Below are positions 22,181 through 36,300 of a stretch of 64,000 bases of DNA, piece after piece. The notes beneath the pieces are model-generated. The model worked only from the letters and a program-made list of their open reading frames with translations, did not search any database and was not told the origin of the DNA. The stretch spans positions 1 to 64,000 of the forward strand of contig JAULBX010005553.1 of the NCBI GenBank assembly GCA_032358255.1, in the 5' to 3' direction. Origin of the DNA: Heterotrichella gracilis. Lineage: Eukaryota > Sar > Xanthophyceae > Tribonematales > Xanthonemataceae. The position numbers and the translations under genes are program-made. How positions within the stretch are numbered: the stretch's first letter is position 1; every line of letters begins with the position of its first letter.

Positions 22181-24556
22181 GAGATGGCTGGAGGGGTGAC
22201 TGCCACATGTTTTCTCACCATGGCCAGCTACACAATGTGTCATATGGCAGCCCAGTTATGGACCCAACTGGAAGTCTTTTAGGTTTTTGCACCCTGTCCG
22301 CATTAACGTGGACAAAAAATAGTCCGTAATGCTGATGCAAGTAACATGGGCAAAACGTGGACGCAAGAACCTGGTATCAGAGATCAGAAATCAACATCAA
22401 GATTTACAAGATTTATTTGACAATCATTTTCAGGGAGCCAACCCGGGCTCACAAGACTGTTGGGGGTGCTTGAAAAAGTCACCCGCTTACTAAATAAATT
22501 GTGAATTAATGGAGCCACATTGGCCCCACATTCACTACCAAAAAAGCTAAACAGGTTTCTTGAAATGCCATTATCATAACATCCAAATTAGAGATAATGC
22601 ATTGCATATCCATTTTGGCCATACTGAGCTACCTTGCTGTCATTGTATGACATGTGACCAATGTAAGGATGCTGGGAAATATATCCACACAAACACAGCT
22701 AGTCCTAGGAGCGGAGCTCCGCGGCCTGTGCATAAATCCTTAGTTGGCGCCTGACACTGCCGCTGTCCTGCAGGCACCCCCACACTGCTACTCCACGCCT
22801 CAAGCAGCCGTACAATGAGGGCAGGACCCTAAACCCAAAAACCCGGAAATGTTCCGAGGCAAAGCCTTTGCAAGCAGCCACTGGACCACCAGGACTTTCA
22901 GTGAAAATGAGAGGCGTTTATATCTGAACGAGGGGACCAGGGGGGCCAAGCTGCATGTATGTGTTGTGGTTATGCTGGGTGCATGTGCCAGTTGGCTCAA
23001 AAGCGGTGGGTTCCTGCCCTCTTGTCATCAGGCTTGTCAGCAATTCCCTTCAAGGTTTCTCTCAAGACATTGCAATTGCCCTGCGTAGTTTTGGCTTGTG
23101 CCTACCTGGCAGAAGTTCAGCAACACTTGTCAGTTCTTGAGCCACCAAAAACGTGCGCGTGTAGGTCCTGCAGTGTATGGTCAGGCCGGCAACAGGCAGT
23201 GATCACCCCCTCTGCATACTGCCGGCGTGGCGCACAAAATGGCACTCGTAGTGTGGTGCTAACTTGGGGTGAAAGCACTGTGAAAGCACCGTGAATCGCT
23301 GATCACTGGCAGTAGATGAGTGCACAACACCACTTACAGTATTGCGTATGTTTCAAGAATGCTTTCCTTTTTATCTCGGCATGTTGCTCAGTTTACATGT
23401 ATGAAGGGTCTGATCTGACATCTGTGGTTTATAATGCATTGTTGCAGATTACATTGCTAAGTTCAATACCTCACGCTACAAAGATCAGTGACGTTCTGAT
23501 TTCTGTGAAGGTCTGCACAGGCTAGTGCTTGTGCCCATCTGGACTCCACGAGACTCAATTGGCATGCCATCTGTATTCTCCCAGTCCCTGTGTTGACGCC
23601 ATATGCTAATATTTCGTCAAGTTGTGCCTGATCAGTGTCTGTTTTTAGATATTCACTGTCATCATGAATTCGGAATATAGCGTGCGTGCATAGCATTTGT
23701 GTGTGCATAGCATGCCACAGGTCATGCAATGCTTGGTGAGTGCAGCGTCACTAAATCTGTGGCTGAATCTGTTTTAGCTGCAATCAATTGTTTTGCACGA
23801 AAATGATGAATGCTGTCATCTGATATCTGATATACAATGTGCTTTAATTCTATTATTCTTCGTTGCTTCAGTTCTGCTGTTGAGCTACCATAATGGAGAT
23901 ATATCTACTCCCTGTAATTAAGTATTACAATTTCCAGGCCATGATGGACCTTGCAACCATGTTATCTGCCATCACTCACACTGTCAGTGCACTCCATCAT
24001 GATGGCTGAGGCAAAAATGCCTTTTACCTTGCGCAAAAGATCATAATGGCATATCCACAGCTACATTCATTGATTTATCCTATTGAGTAAAAAGCTACCA
24101 TCGTTAACGCTGAGTGTGACGGCAGACTAGTGAATTGTTACGCCTCAAAAGTAGCTATTGGAGACAGCGTGATCATATAATGGTATGCATCCATGGCAAA
24201 TTCCTAAAATAAAAAAAGAAAATGAACTTCACCATGGTGCAGTGAGCATAGTTTGCGCAGTAGGCTGAGCTGCTGGCAATAACCTAGATATATATGTGAA
24301 TAAAAACCCGTCTGAACTGAGGCCCTTGGCAGGGTGCACAGGGTAGGTGCAATTGGCAGCCTGCAAGGGCACAATTCGAGGAATGTCTAGTTTCTGAAGT
24401 TATGAGGTGGGATATAGAGCAAAAACAAAGGAGAGCTTGTCAAAATGCATTGTGTATAATACACACAGTGCTGATACTATCAACAATGAAGCACCAGCGT
24501 TGCCAAATCTATCAAGCAGTGCACACAGTAACCACAGAATGTATGCCACCTGCCCC
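22181..24556. other. Intergenic, AT-richer, no gene seen
   Basis: A 2.4 kb AT-richer stretch between the two convergent genes. A perfect palindrome GCGGAGCTCCGC lies near 22711-22722. A possible terminal exon of the upstream gene could start after CTGCAG near 22768-22773. No recognisable element or RNA gene. Confidence 0.4.
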
Positions 24557-26818
24557 TCACCGCCCTTGTCCAACCTCCACCAGCTGCGCCTCCACCCGCT
24601 TGAGCACCAGCTCCAGCACGCTGTTTTGCCTGGGCCGCCGCCGCTCGTTGTGCTGGTAGGTGGGGTAGCGCGCGTGGTACACGTAGTGGCTGTGGAACTG
24701 GCGGTAGTCCACCGCCTGGGCAGAGTTGTTGCCGAAGCTGCCCTCTATATTCACACGCACACACCCCGCCCATGTGGGGTCGAACCATGTCATGGGGAGG
24801 AAGACCAGGGTATCGCCGGCATCCCCGGGATCGTTGTGTTTGTACACCCAGGTGTATAGGGGGTCGTTGTACGCCCAGGATTGGAGGGGGGGCCATGCGG
24901 TGCCGTTGGTTGGCCAGGAATCCCAGCGATCATAGCGGAACAGCAGCATAGAGGTGAGCACCCGCTTGGCCAATGGCGATTTCTTGTGGATGCTGAGTAT
25001 GTGGTTGTTCAGCCCCCCTCCCGGCCAGCTGGGCATGAACTGGAATCCTGTGTGCAGCAGCGGCACCATGTCCCGCAGCAGGAGTGCGTCGCTGTCCATC
25101 CACACCCCACCATAGTTGTGCAGCAGCAGTGCACGCACCACATCGGAGAAGGTCACGATGGGCATCTGCTCCCACACCCGCTCCTGGCCCAGGTAGGCGT
25201 CGCCCTCCAGGGGCGTGCCCTGCCTCTGCTCAGTGTAGTTGAACACACGCGCAGACAGCACATGCGGGAAGCGCTGGAACAGGGGCAGACTAGCCAGGGC
25301 GTCCATCTGCATTGGCATTGGAGTCAATTTAAAGAAGGATGGGATACTAAGCAAGTTTGATGGGTACATGGGTATGGCCAGAGTGGAAGGAGTTTGACCC
25401 CATAGCAATAATGGAAAGAATCGCCAGCAGGCAGTGTTTGGTCAAATCCCGATCTTCACATGTACTGCTCAAATCACTGTCCTTGACAGCCACCAACAGG
25501 TACCTTACCTCCTCGGGAGTTGTCCAGATCCACAGGCGCGCAGCGCTCAAGTCCTGGCTGACCAGGAATGCCTTGGCCGCCACAAGCGCTGTCTCCGGGT
25601 CCTGCCACTTGGTGAACCCCGAGATGTACTGGTGGTAGGGGATCAGGTCCGAGTCTGGCCCAAAGTGTGTATTGCGCAGCTGGCATCCCCGGGATTGTCC
25701 CACCAGGCTGTGGACCAGGGGCATGTCGTCACAGCTGCCTGCGCAGGGACAGGTGGTGTAGCAGTGGGAGGCCTGGCAGTTGTACAGATGGGTGGGAACA
25801 TGCAATGTAGATTTATGAGTGTTCGGAGTCCTAGGGCAAAACAAAGAACTCTCCTACATCTATCCCACCTGGCATGCTATTCCTGCCATTTGCAAGACTT
25901 TGCAGGGGTTGATCATACGAAGATGTTTGCGAAGCGACCGCATGTACAGTGCGGTGGAGGGGGAGTGCCCGGCCAAGCCCACGGCACTGGTGGTGTTGGG
26001 ACTGCTTCACCACCTCAGTGCTGCCCATGTCTAGGGTTCAGGATTAGGGTTTAGGGTGATGTTGCATTACAATGCATAGCTTGCAACCACTGAATCGCAT
26101 GCATACAGCGCTGATGGTTGAGAAAAGCTCCACCAATACTAAATATAGAAGTGTCTACACTGCTGTATGGCACGCGTACTTGACACTTGCTTCTCTGTGC
26201 ACGTGCCCGTCTCTGGGTCGAACCACAGCTTGTTGCCACACGCCACGTACTCCCCGTGATCTCCACCGTGGCACCAAGCCCCCGCGTGGCACTGCTTGTA
26301 CAGGTCCTTCTGGAAAGACCCCTGGGGCTGGTCTGTGCACAGGCAGGCAACTCGATGGCTGCCCTTGGCGCCATGGCATGGGTCCACGCCTGCAGTGGGG
26401 TTCCCAGTATATGTTCATACTAATTTATATTGTGGAGAGTGCTGTGTGACGCTCAAGTCTTGCAGTGTGCCTTTCATTCGAGACGGAACCTCGAACGTGT
26501 CAGATGCATGCATGCATAAGTTGCATGCATATGTGGGCACCATATCCGACAGGCGCATCTGCAGGTACACTCACGTTTCGCCACTGGATGCCCGACCAAG
26601 CTTGACAGGACCTTGCATCTGTCCAGACCACCACGGACCTCTTGGCCCGCTCCTTGTGCCAGCCTCGATGGCCTGGAGCTGGTGCCTAGGCGCAAGTACC
26701 ACCAGTTGACCCCGCAAAGCAACCCCAACGCCAGCAGCAAACCTAGCGCTGTGTATATCTGCCGGGAGGGTACTGAACCGCCAGCTCTGATGACCCTTGG
26801 CAACCCTCGAGGTGCCAT
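24557..26818 (-). CDS. GT32 family glycosyltransferase, type II membrane (copy B)
   Basis: Four exons (26575-26818, 26180-26389, 25509-25738, 24557-25306) give 477 residues. The N-terminus has a single membrane anchor (TALGLLLALGLLCGVNWWYL), exon 2 is cysteine-rich, and exon 4 holds the DxD site YGGVWMDSDALLLRDM. It is a clear paralogue of copy A: exons 2 and 3 are exactly the same length (210 and 230 bp) and all three introns fall in the same phase, while intron sequence differs. It is inferred to be a Golgi glycosyltransferase of unknown donor and acceptor. A degenerate TTTAGGG run lies in intron 2 at 26030-26060. Confidence 0.85.
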
Positions 26819-27975
26819 ATATACAGCGGGGACCAGGGCCTGGGCCAGTTAGCCCTTGAGGCATAGGCCGAGGCCTGCACACACCCACGACATGGTTGGG
26901 CTCACAAACGCTATGCTCAAAGGTTGGACGCCATATCAGTTGCTGTGAGCAGGTGCAAAGCCCATGTCCCATTCCATGCTGACCATCAGACCACTGAAAA
27001 AGAACCAGCACTTTGGGCCACATATGTATAGCCAGAGTGCAGCTGGGGACGACAGGGATCATGGGCTTCATGCAATCTCTCAAGGAAAATACTGAAGACA
27101 ACCTATGGGGCAGGGATGATTAAGAGTGGTGCTGATTCTCACGTCAACCTTTCGGTCATCTCCACTCTCACCTTAATTGACATGCAACTGCGCCGTGCAC
27201 CATGCCATGTTGTCAATCCCCCCCGCGCTGATTGCCAACCAACGCTGCTTTTCTGTGGAATGGAACAACCCGTTCTATTAATCTCAATACTGCATGGGCT
27301 CCCAAACCTCACAGGGCAATGCCACCTGAAAATTGACGCTCACATGCACATGCCGCCATGTCTTTGGCATGTCGCTGCCCCATTCCCGTAACTGCGCCTC
27401 GAGATATATCTAAAAGGCATCTTGAAATCTGAACAACCTCGATAACTAAGTATATTGTTCATCCCTTCAAGATCTGAGACTTTAATAATTTAAGGATTTT
27501 GTGGAACTGCATTTTCAAACTAAAATTAATTTGAAGTTAATTTTCAAATGGACCAACCTTCATAACTGAAGGTATAGTCCATCATACTCAGGCGATTGCT
27601 ACGTATACAGTGCATTACAACATACAGTGATTCATTGCTGTCAGTGTGTTGTTACCGCATTGCCGCTATATAGCTGCCACTGGAATGTTTGCCACATCCT
27701 AGCAACGTTGCTTCTGCCACTATAAGAATCCTCCACACAAGGCTGCCCAGGGGTGCAATTAAGTCTCAACAGCCTGGTCTCAAGGTGCAGAGTTTCCCCA
27801 AGCCACCGGGTGGAGAGGAACCTACGGTATACTTATTAAATTGCACTCTGTTCACCTAGGCCAGGTAAAACCTTGCTATCAAATGCCACTCTAAAAGACG
27901 CAGGCGGACACAGAAACGAGTCGGGGAGCATCGCACACGCAAAGCTCCTCACGCCCACCAGGGGATGGCCTCAAC
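26819..27975. other. Intergenic, AT-rich, no gene seen
   Basis: AT-rich, particularly 27400-27600, with related phrases CGATAACTAAGTATATTGTTC (about 27440) and CATAACTGAAGGTATAGTCC (about 27562) that could be ends of a small non-autonomous element, though no terminal inverted repeat or target duplication was confirmed. Confidence 0.35.
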
Positions 27976-29071
27976 TCACTCCGTCTGCTGCAGCATCTGC
28001 TCTGCCAGCTCATGCGCCTGTGCCACCAGCTCGCTCAGGTAGGCCTGACCCTCAGGGATCTCTGCGAGGAAGAGCCCGGGGGGGTGTCATGTAGCGCTGT
28101 GGGAGCAGGAGAAGAGCGACATGCATGTGGGACATCATTTTGGTGAAGGCTGGGAGAGAAGGAGGGGTGGGATGGGTGTTCTGACACGGCACTGCAATGT
28201 GGTACATGGCCTAGCTGCCCTGCTGTGCATGCATGTGCAAAAACAGTGAAGAAATGTCCCCTCTATAAAAAAAGGGAGTATTCCAGAAGGCCTGGCGCCT
28301 CGCGCATACGCATGCCCCGCACACTGGTGCAGCTGCCCGAAATTGCAAGGCCTGGCGACTAATGTGTGCAGTTGCACACATTGATGCTGTGCCACATGAG
28401 CACCCCTCAGCAGAGCCAGTAAGTGCCAAAGCATGAGAGCATCAATGCATTACCATGATTTCTTTCACATGCCAGCGGTTACAATGTGCCACTTTGCGGC
28501 CAGGTCTGCATGCACCCTTTCTCATGCAAAAAATCTTCAGGATTGCAGTGCATTCACATGCGGCCCCTGCCCAGCAAAAAGCGCTGCACAAAACCGTCTC
28601 GCTGCAAGTGCTGCCCATGCACTGCAGTGGGCAATGCCCGCTGCAGCGGTGCTGGCAGGGCTGCACGCCACGCACCAGTCCTGTGTACAACATGTTGACG
28701 GTACTGCACAGCATGGTTTATGCCAGTGGTTGTCACTTATGCTCACACTGGGCCACCACCTGGTGTCACACACATGTACAGTGTGCAATTGCAATGCACA
28801 GTGCTGTGCCAAGAGGTTGGCGTTCACACCCAGGCAGGGCACTGCCTCCCCCCCACTTACTGTGTGCCACCTCGTATCTCGCATCGTGCGTCTTCTCGTC
28901 GACCTTGCTCAGCTTGAGCTGCAGCTTGCGCACAGCGTCAGGGTCCACCTTGCCCGCCTTCTGCAGCTCCTCCAGCCCACGGATCACGCCCAGCACGCGG
29001 TCCACAACAGGCTGAAGCTCGGGAGCAACCTGGGGGGTGTCCGGGGACTGGTGCTCAGCCGTGGAAGCCAT
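27976..29071 (-). CDS. Small helical protein, 98 residues, unknown function
   Basis: Two exons (28861-29071 and 27976-28061) join in phase to 98 residues starting MASTAEHQSPD. The splice joins EVAH to KIPEGQAYLSELV. The protein is mostly charged amphipathic helix: LQPVVDRVLGVIRGLEELQ, then DAVRKLQLKLSKVDEK, then AYLSELVAQAHELAEQML. There is no signal peptide, membrane segment or metal site. It looks like a small subunit that works through helix packing in a larger complex. I do not recognise the family. ATG context and the acceptor (CTCGCAG) are good; the intron is about 800 bp. Confidence 0.65.
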
Positions 29072-30361
29072 GGCGGGTAGGTGGGGTGCTGGCGGTAGGT
29101 GAGGGGTATGGGGAGTCACCAGTGGAACTCGAATCTTGTGAAAGTTGTTGTAAGCCAAGTGCGTGGGTATCTGAGAGATCGCTTTGTTGTGTTGGATGTG
29201 CTATGGGATGTGTGTTCTTGCTTATTCGATGATAAAGCGTCGGTGTCGGAACTCCGAAAGGGGTTTTGCAGGACAGCTGGTGGGATTCTGAGGTGGCATC
29301 ACGTGGACCCAATTGGCCATCGTTGGGTCCGATGGTGTGCGCTAGTGCTGAACCAGTGGGTGGATGAACTAGCGTCGGTTTGTTAACGAAGGTGGCTGCT
29401 CATAGGGTTTCTTAGCAACCACCCCTTATAATGAGACACCCCTTGTTCCCGTGGACACCAGAGCACATGCCGGAAGACATGCCGAGACCGCTCACGTTGC
29501 CACTAGGTGGTCCACAGCAAACAGCAACGGCGCTTATACTGCACAAATTACATCTATATTACGAACCAGTTTATCTGCAGAGTGGTAAAATACCCGTAAT
29601 ACATGCATACATATGCGGCCCCTGTGGCACTGAAGTGTGGGGCGAGGGGCGAGGCTTAGCTGCAGACCTATTGCTGCCCACGTTGGGCAAACCTACATAA
29701 ACGCTGCGCGAGCCGCCAAACCAGAAGGTCTCTACCGTCGGTACCTTTTACTGGTGTCTTGACGCCTTTCTGGCCGTTGTAAACCGCTGCCAGCAACCGG
29801 GTACCTGCGCTGTAACTGCCATTACGTCTGAGTTCAGATGCAGCGATGCAGACAAGCACAGTCTTGAGCTGGAGCCTGCTCACCCGTTCCTCCGCCCAGC
29901 CGTTTGCTTTCAACCCTAGCAGACAGTGCGTCGTCCGAAGAAGCGCCTCACCCACTTCGCCTTCGAGCTGGGGTGTCGGGACACACGTTCCTTGGTTGTG
30001 TGGAGGTTGGAGCAGGTGTCTGAACCCACGCGCGAAAGTGCAAAGGACGCTACAGGTGGGTTTTAGTGCTCGGAAGTTGTTGCGCTGCACCTTGCTGTCT
30101 GCACATTGGTGCAGCGACAATATCCTCACCAGGTGGCATTTGCTTTGAACTGAAGGGTAGTTGCTCAACAGCGAAGGCAGGCCTCTTCAGTAGCCTCTTT
30201 CTCACACAGTTCTCTTTTGGGCACGGTTGGATGCCGTCCCTGTCGTTTTTGCATATGCATGCATATGTAAAAGCGCAGTGGCTGGCCAGCTTTACCTATA
30301 GCTTTAGTGAGTGCTGGTGCCTGTCTGTCAGCAGGCGAGGCACGGCAAGGCACCCGATGTG
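29072..30361. other. Intergenic between divergent genes
   Basis: Shared upstream region of the small helical gene (-) and the lipase gene (+). It contains several ORFs under 100 codons on both strands (for example 29431-29700 +) with no splice continuity or recognisable domain, so none is called. Confidence 0.4.
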
Positions 30362-33300
30362 ATGAGCCAACAGCCTGAAGGAGGAGCTGCTGAGGCGGAG
30401 GTTGACACGGTACAGGAGGAGACTTTTGAAGTGTGGGAGAACCAGCGATTCTATGGCATCACCTGGTGCGCGGTGGCCTCCTGCATACGCATACAATAAA
30501 CCACCCTGTGCCTGCCACTCTCCCACACCCTGTGCGCCCAACTCCCGATACACACCCGCAGCGCTGAAGCCTCCTTAGCTCTGTTGCTACCCCATTCCTT
30601 CCACTCCACTGCCACCGCACTACCCCTGCAAACCCCACCCCCACCGCACTCACATCGCAGTCACACCCACACCCATACCACACCCATGCCCAATAGCCCA
30701 TTCACCGGTCCCCCCCGCACGCTGCCCTGCAGGCAGTCTCCAGCCCTCCTTGACCGCCCCGGGCTGAGCGATGCCGCTGGCCACCCGGTGCACATGGCCA
30801 AGCCCCCACCCCATGACCCCGACACCTGGGAGCTGGTGGTCAACCTGCGCACTGATTCGCATGGCTGGGAGTACGGCTCGGTGTTCAAGTGCGTGTGAGG
30901 GGATGGAGGGGTGGCAGCAAGGGTGGTGCAGGGTGTGGTGGCGAGTGCATGGAGCTGCCTTGGAAACGGGAGTTCACTGCACAGTGGGCAGTGGTGGCGC
31001 TGGATTGTCTTGCCAGTCAGTCAGGGGGCACAATCATGGAATGGATTCAGCCATGGTGGCATGGAGCGTGAGCATTGTGATCATCTGGATCCAATGCCCC
31101 ATGTCATCTGCAGCTGCGGAAGTCAAATGACACCAGGCGCATTTCCGCTCAGTGCCTGTCCACCTGCAACATGCACATGACCCGCCACCATGCAGCGCAC
31201 AATGCCACTCCACCTTGCCTATTAAGGTCCTCACCCACTCAAGGGAACCCACAAAACCCTAACCTGGTTCTTTGCATGCAGCCACCTGGATGTGCCCCGC
31301 CCCGGCGGCCGCGCCTCGCAGCGCGTGGGCGACTTTGTGCGGCGCAGGCTGTGGCGCAGGCGGTCGCGCGAGCTGCAAGGGGAGCACGCGTTTGTGGTGA
31401 AGGAGAGCGAGGGGGAGGCGCCTGAGGGGGGACCGCTGGTGGGCATGGTGGGCTCAGCGATACCCTCCCGAATGCGGTACGTGTGTGTGGGGGGGAAAGA
31501 GGGATACCCTTAGAGTGCGTGCGTGGGTTGACCCGGTTTGTAACACGATCCATTGGCATGTGCACTGGAGTTGATTCTTAATGTGCACATGTGAATTTGC
31601 ATTCTGTGGCTTGGGTACTTCTGTGGGTGTCGGGTTCATACATGCGCTTCAGCAGTGCAATTAGATGTGCGGCCATATAGCTGAAAGCTTGGCATGTGCA
31701 GCCATGACAATGCTGCGCTATGGGATGCAGCTAATGGGTTATAATCAAGAATATAAATGGACCTTCCGTCCTCTGCAAAAAACATGGGATTCCAACTCCG
31801 GGCTGTTGATCATGAAGCACCCACAGGATGGGGAGTGCATCTTTGCATCCCATGGAAAAGAATCTGCAGCCCTGCCCCTATGCCGTTTGTGTTTTTCACG
31901 CTACTACTTGTTGCATACCCAACCCCATGCACGATCCCCACTCAAATGTGAGCCCCTGTACCCACCTCCCCCAGAACCAGCAGGCATGCCGATGTAGACA
32001 AGCTGATGTGCGCCTTGGTCACTGATCATTATCACATCTCATATATCGACCAATGCCATGCAAATCCCATACCGCTACCCATGCTGCATACCGACCTCTT
32101 GCTCAATCGTCATGGGAACTTCTGCAACCTAAACCCCCCCCCCCCACCATCCCCCCCCCCCCCAAGGAGCAGCAGGCACGCGGATGTTGACAAGCTCATG
32201 CGTGCGGTGCGTGTGCTGTCCTCCCTGGTCACCAGCTCAATCCAGCGCCACTCGCTGTTCAACCTCATGCCGTGGGACCCTGCCGCGTGGCTGCGCGTGT
32301 ACGGCCGGCACCAGCACCGCCTGGCGGATGACATGGCTGCGCACGTGGGCAGGCGCATCCACACATATGGGGTCAGCCAAGACACGCTGGAGAAGGTGGG
32401 TGGGCCTTGGGATTTTTGGTTTAAATAGCAATATTATTTTTTGCTTTATTATTATTTTTGAACTACAAAAGGGTAATTGGCAGCATTGGAAAATAGACAA
32501 GGGTGGTGCGCATCATTTTGTTGGGATTGCTGGCAGTGGCATGCGGAGTGCTCTTCATATTGTTGTTGGGTGGCTGTCGCCTGAGCCACATGTGTTACAC
32601 CCCCTCAGCGTGTCTAGGCTCTACGCATGCCGCCAGCTGACTTGCTGTGCAGGCTGCGCCATCAGGGCAGCTTCCCCCGCACACACACATACAATCAAAC
32701 ACACCACCCACACTGCATACAGTGCATCCCCCCCACCTTTACACCCCCTGCACTCCATCCTCCCACCCCTACACCCCCTCCCTCCCCCGCCTACAGGATG
32801 GCGCCCTGTCTGTGCGTGGCGACGCCGCGCACACCCTTGTGGGCGACCTGCTGTGCGCCGCAGTGCACTCGCGCGCCGCCTACGGCTACGCCATGGCTGC
32901 CGGGCATATTGCCTCGGTGTCAAAGTTCCTGCTCATGCAGATCTCGGGGCAGTTTAGGTGCGGGGAGGGGGGGGGGGGGGCAAGAACACATAGTTGCTTG
33001 GATTTGTACCCTGATGTTGGGGCAGTAAATATGCGGATGCATGTGGTTGCAAGCATGGCAAACATGTTGTGGCAGTCAGCTCCTCCCACCAATAAATTTT
33101 GTGTTTTTTGCCCACAATGCCGATGGGCATCCATCTTCACCCTGGTGCTGCAACGTACCTTGCAGTGCACATGTATCTATAGCTGTGGCTTAAAGTGGAG
33201 CGGGGATGAGGCATGTATGGTTTGGGATAGCAAACGTGGTGAGGTGGTATGTGCATAAGGTGGATCTGCATCTGGTGCTGCTGTGGTGCTGGCCTGCACC

Positions 33301-36300
33301 TACCCTGAACGCGCTTGTTCAAGGCCAAGCTGCATGGATATGTCTACTTCCATACATGTATCTGTCCACCCTGGCCAAAAGCAGTGGCTGCTTGTGCACT
33401 GAGCTCCATGACCTACTGACTCGTTGTCTGCAGCTTTGACCCAGTGGGTGGGGTATCGGTGGAGGCCAACAACGAGGCGGTGGCCGCCCTGGCCGGCATC
33501 GACCCCTCCGACCTCATCATGGCGGAGTGGAACAACGCCGACTTCAAGCCCTGCCACTACCTGGCGGTGGACAGGGGCAACCAGGCCATCGTGCTGGCCA
33601 TACGCGGGTCGCTTCAGCCGGGTGACGTGCTGAGCGACGTGAGCGCTGACCCCATGGACTTCTCGCTGGATGGTTACGAGGGGCAGGTGCACCAGGTGCG
33701 GGGGGAGATCTGTATTAGGGGTTTTAGGGGTTACAGGTTTTAGGGTACACATATTGAGGGACAGGTGCACCTGGTGCGCAGGAAGATCTTCTGTTTTAGG
33801 GTAGGGTTTAGGGTTCTAGGGTTATACGATTTAGGTGCGAGGGGCAGGTGCACCATGGCTAATGTGATTTTCTGCATAACCTGCCCTCATCTTACCCCAA
33901 GGGCATGCTCATCGCCGCTACCTACGTGCGCTGCAACACAATAGCATCTAAATGGCCAAGATTGCAGGTTAATGCACTAACCTAACCTAAACCCTAAACC
34001 CTAAACCCCAAACCCTAAACCCTATACTGACGCCAAAGGGCCAGGCCAGGCCATACCTTCGACTCACCACCCTGATGCGTCACTGCTTCCTGTGTGCATC
34101 CCACCCCACTCATCTCCCCACCCCTACTCGCAGGGCATGCTCACCGCCGCCACCTACGTGCACTGTAACACCGCGCCCGCCATACGCGCAGCAGCAGCAG
34201 CCCTCCCAGGCTGGCCCCTCCTAGTTGTGGGCCACTCCCTGGGCGGGGGCGTCGCCTCACTCCTCGCCCTCCTCCTCCACCAGCCAGGCGCAGCCCCCGC
34301 CACCCTGGGCCCCATCCGCTGCATCACCATCGCCTCTGCTGCCTGCGTGAGCTACCCACTGGCTGAGGCCATGGCACCTTTTGCGACCTCTGTGGTGATG
34401 GGGTCTGATGTGGTGCCCCGCCTGAGCCACGCCAGTGTGGAGGGGCTGATGCTGGAGCTGGTGAGGGCGTCGCCCATCCGCCAGGCGGCGCAGGGCCTGA
34501 AGGAGATGGTGGTGAACGGGTGGTGCAAGGGGCCGGGGGCGCTGATCGCAAAGGTGCCCAGCATACGCGTGGACAGCTCACCAGGTGGGTTGGGTGAGAT
34601 GGGTGGGGGCTGACAGGCTAGATTTGTCTCAGTGAGTGTATGCATAAAGGCGGTAGTTGGCACATGGAGAGCAGTAGTGGTGTTGGTCAATGTCATGGCT
34701 GTCATCCCAAGTGGGTTGGCAGGGCGGAATGGGGGGAACGGGCAGGGTTTTATGGCACAACGCGGCATGTGCAGCAGGCGTGGTGGCATACATGTGTTGT
34801 GCCAGCAGAGTGGTTTGCAACACAGGCATGCTGGCAGTGTCTAGGTGAGGCAGGTCAGGTCTTGGTAAAAGCTCGTTATGACCAGATTTTTGTCAATGGA
34901 AGCCACGCGATAACGCGCTTAGACTGTATAGGGCATTCCAAGCTCGCATAAAAAACCGAATGATTAATTAATGCTAATCAACCTTGCTTTTGCCCCGCCA
35001 GGCCTGGCCAAGCTGTTGGGTGTGGCTGATGACGAGGCAGCTGTGCGCCAGGCCATCGCCGCAGCCGACGCCGCATCCCCCGCCAAGCTGGCCAACCCAC
35101 TGGGCGCCACCACAGGCATCCCGCCACCCATGCCCGACATTGAGATGATACACATGGACAGCGCCAAGCGCAGGCGGGAGGCGGCGGCGGCGGCGGTACA
35201 CTCGCACCCGCTGGACTCGGATGAAGGGGATGAAGGTGGTGGTGGGGAGGGGATGCCGCCAGAGGAGGAGAGCATGGAGGAGTCTCCAGGGGAGGTGGCT
35301 GGCGAGTCGTCGGGTGAGAGGTTGACCCGCGTGAAGCAGCGCATCACCAATGCAGCGGATGCCGAGGGACAGGCCATGGCAGACTCTGCGGGGCAGAGGC
35401 TGGCGGCGATGAGAGGGGAGGAGGCGAGCGGTGGTCCCAGTGGGGGCGACGGTGGCGGGGGGGAGGGGCGGGATATGGGTGGTGCCAACACGCAGGGGAA
35501 GGAGAGGGATCTGCCTGAGGTGCGCCCTGATGTGGCCCCCAGGCCCTTGGGCGCGCCGGAGCCTCTCTTCCCCGCAGGTGCGCATGCATGCACATGCAAC
35601 GCCCCCTCAACAACAATGCCCCTTTTAAGTGTAGGCACCATGCGTGGGTTGTTTTCCAAAGTAGTGCCTGTGGTACCAACCCTCCTGCTACCGCCAGCAT
35701 AGCATGTGGCTATGTGCATATGACTGCTGCCTGTGGCGCTGCAAGTTGCGCAGCAGCATGGCATGGGGGGCAGGCATGCATCACCATCCCTGGCATCATG
35801 CATAAAACCTGTTTCCATGCATCCATTGCAGTACGGCCAGATAAGCAGTCACCCTTGCACAAGCGGCGCCAAGCAATACCTGCTCGCTACCCCCTGTTAC
35901 GTACCCTGTGTTCAGCTCACGTGAGTGACGCAGCCAGCCCCATCGACGTGCCTCACCTTGCACCGCAGGGCGCCTTGTGTGGCTCATCCCAGACCACGAG
36001 CTGCCCACAGACCCAGCCACAGAGCGCACACTGGAGGCCACAGAGCCAGACAACCAGCCAGCAGGCAGCGGAGGGGCCGCGCAGGATGGCGGCCCGCCGG
36101 CAGCCAATGGCGCGGGGGATGGCGGTGCCACGCGTGAGGGTGAGGAGGGGGGGGTGGAGGGCGGTGCGACAGAACAGGAGGTGGAGAGTGATGCTCAGCC
36201 CGGAGGTGGTGGTGGTGGTGGTGAGGGCGGTGACGCGGGGAAGGGCAAGCGTCCGCGCATGATCCTCGTTGAGGCTGACCGGCGCTGCTTTGAGCAGATC

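Noticed and set aside
27400-27600. MITE-like AT-rich element
   Set aside because: Related phrases are seen but no terminal inverted repeats or target-site duplication could be confirmed.
33982-34024. A true chromosome end at the (CCCTAAA)n tract
   Set aside because: The tract is under 50 bp, degenerate, lies inside an intron, and genes continue on both sides.
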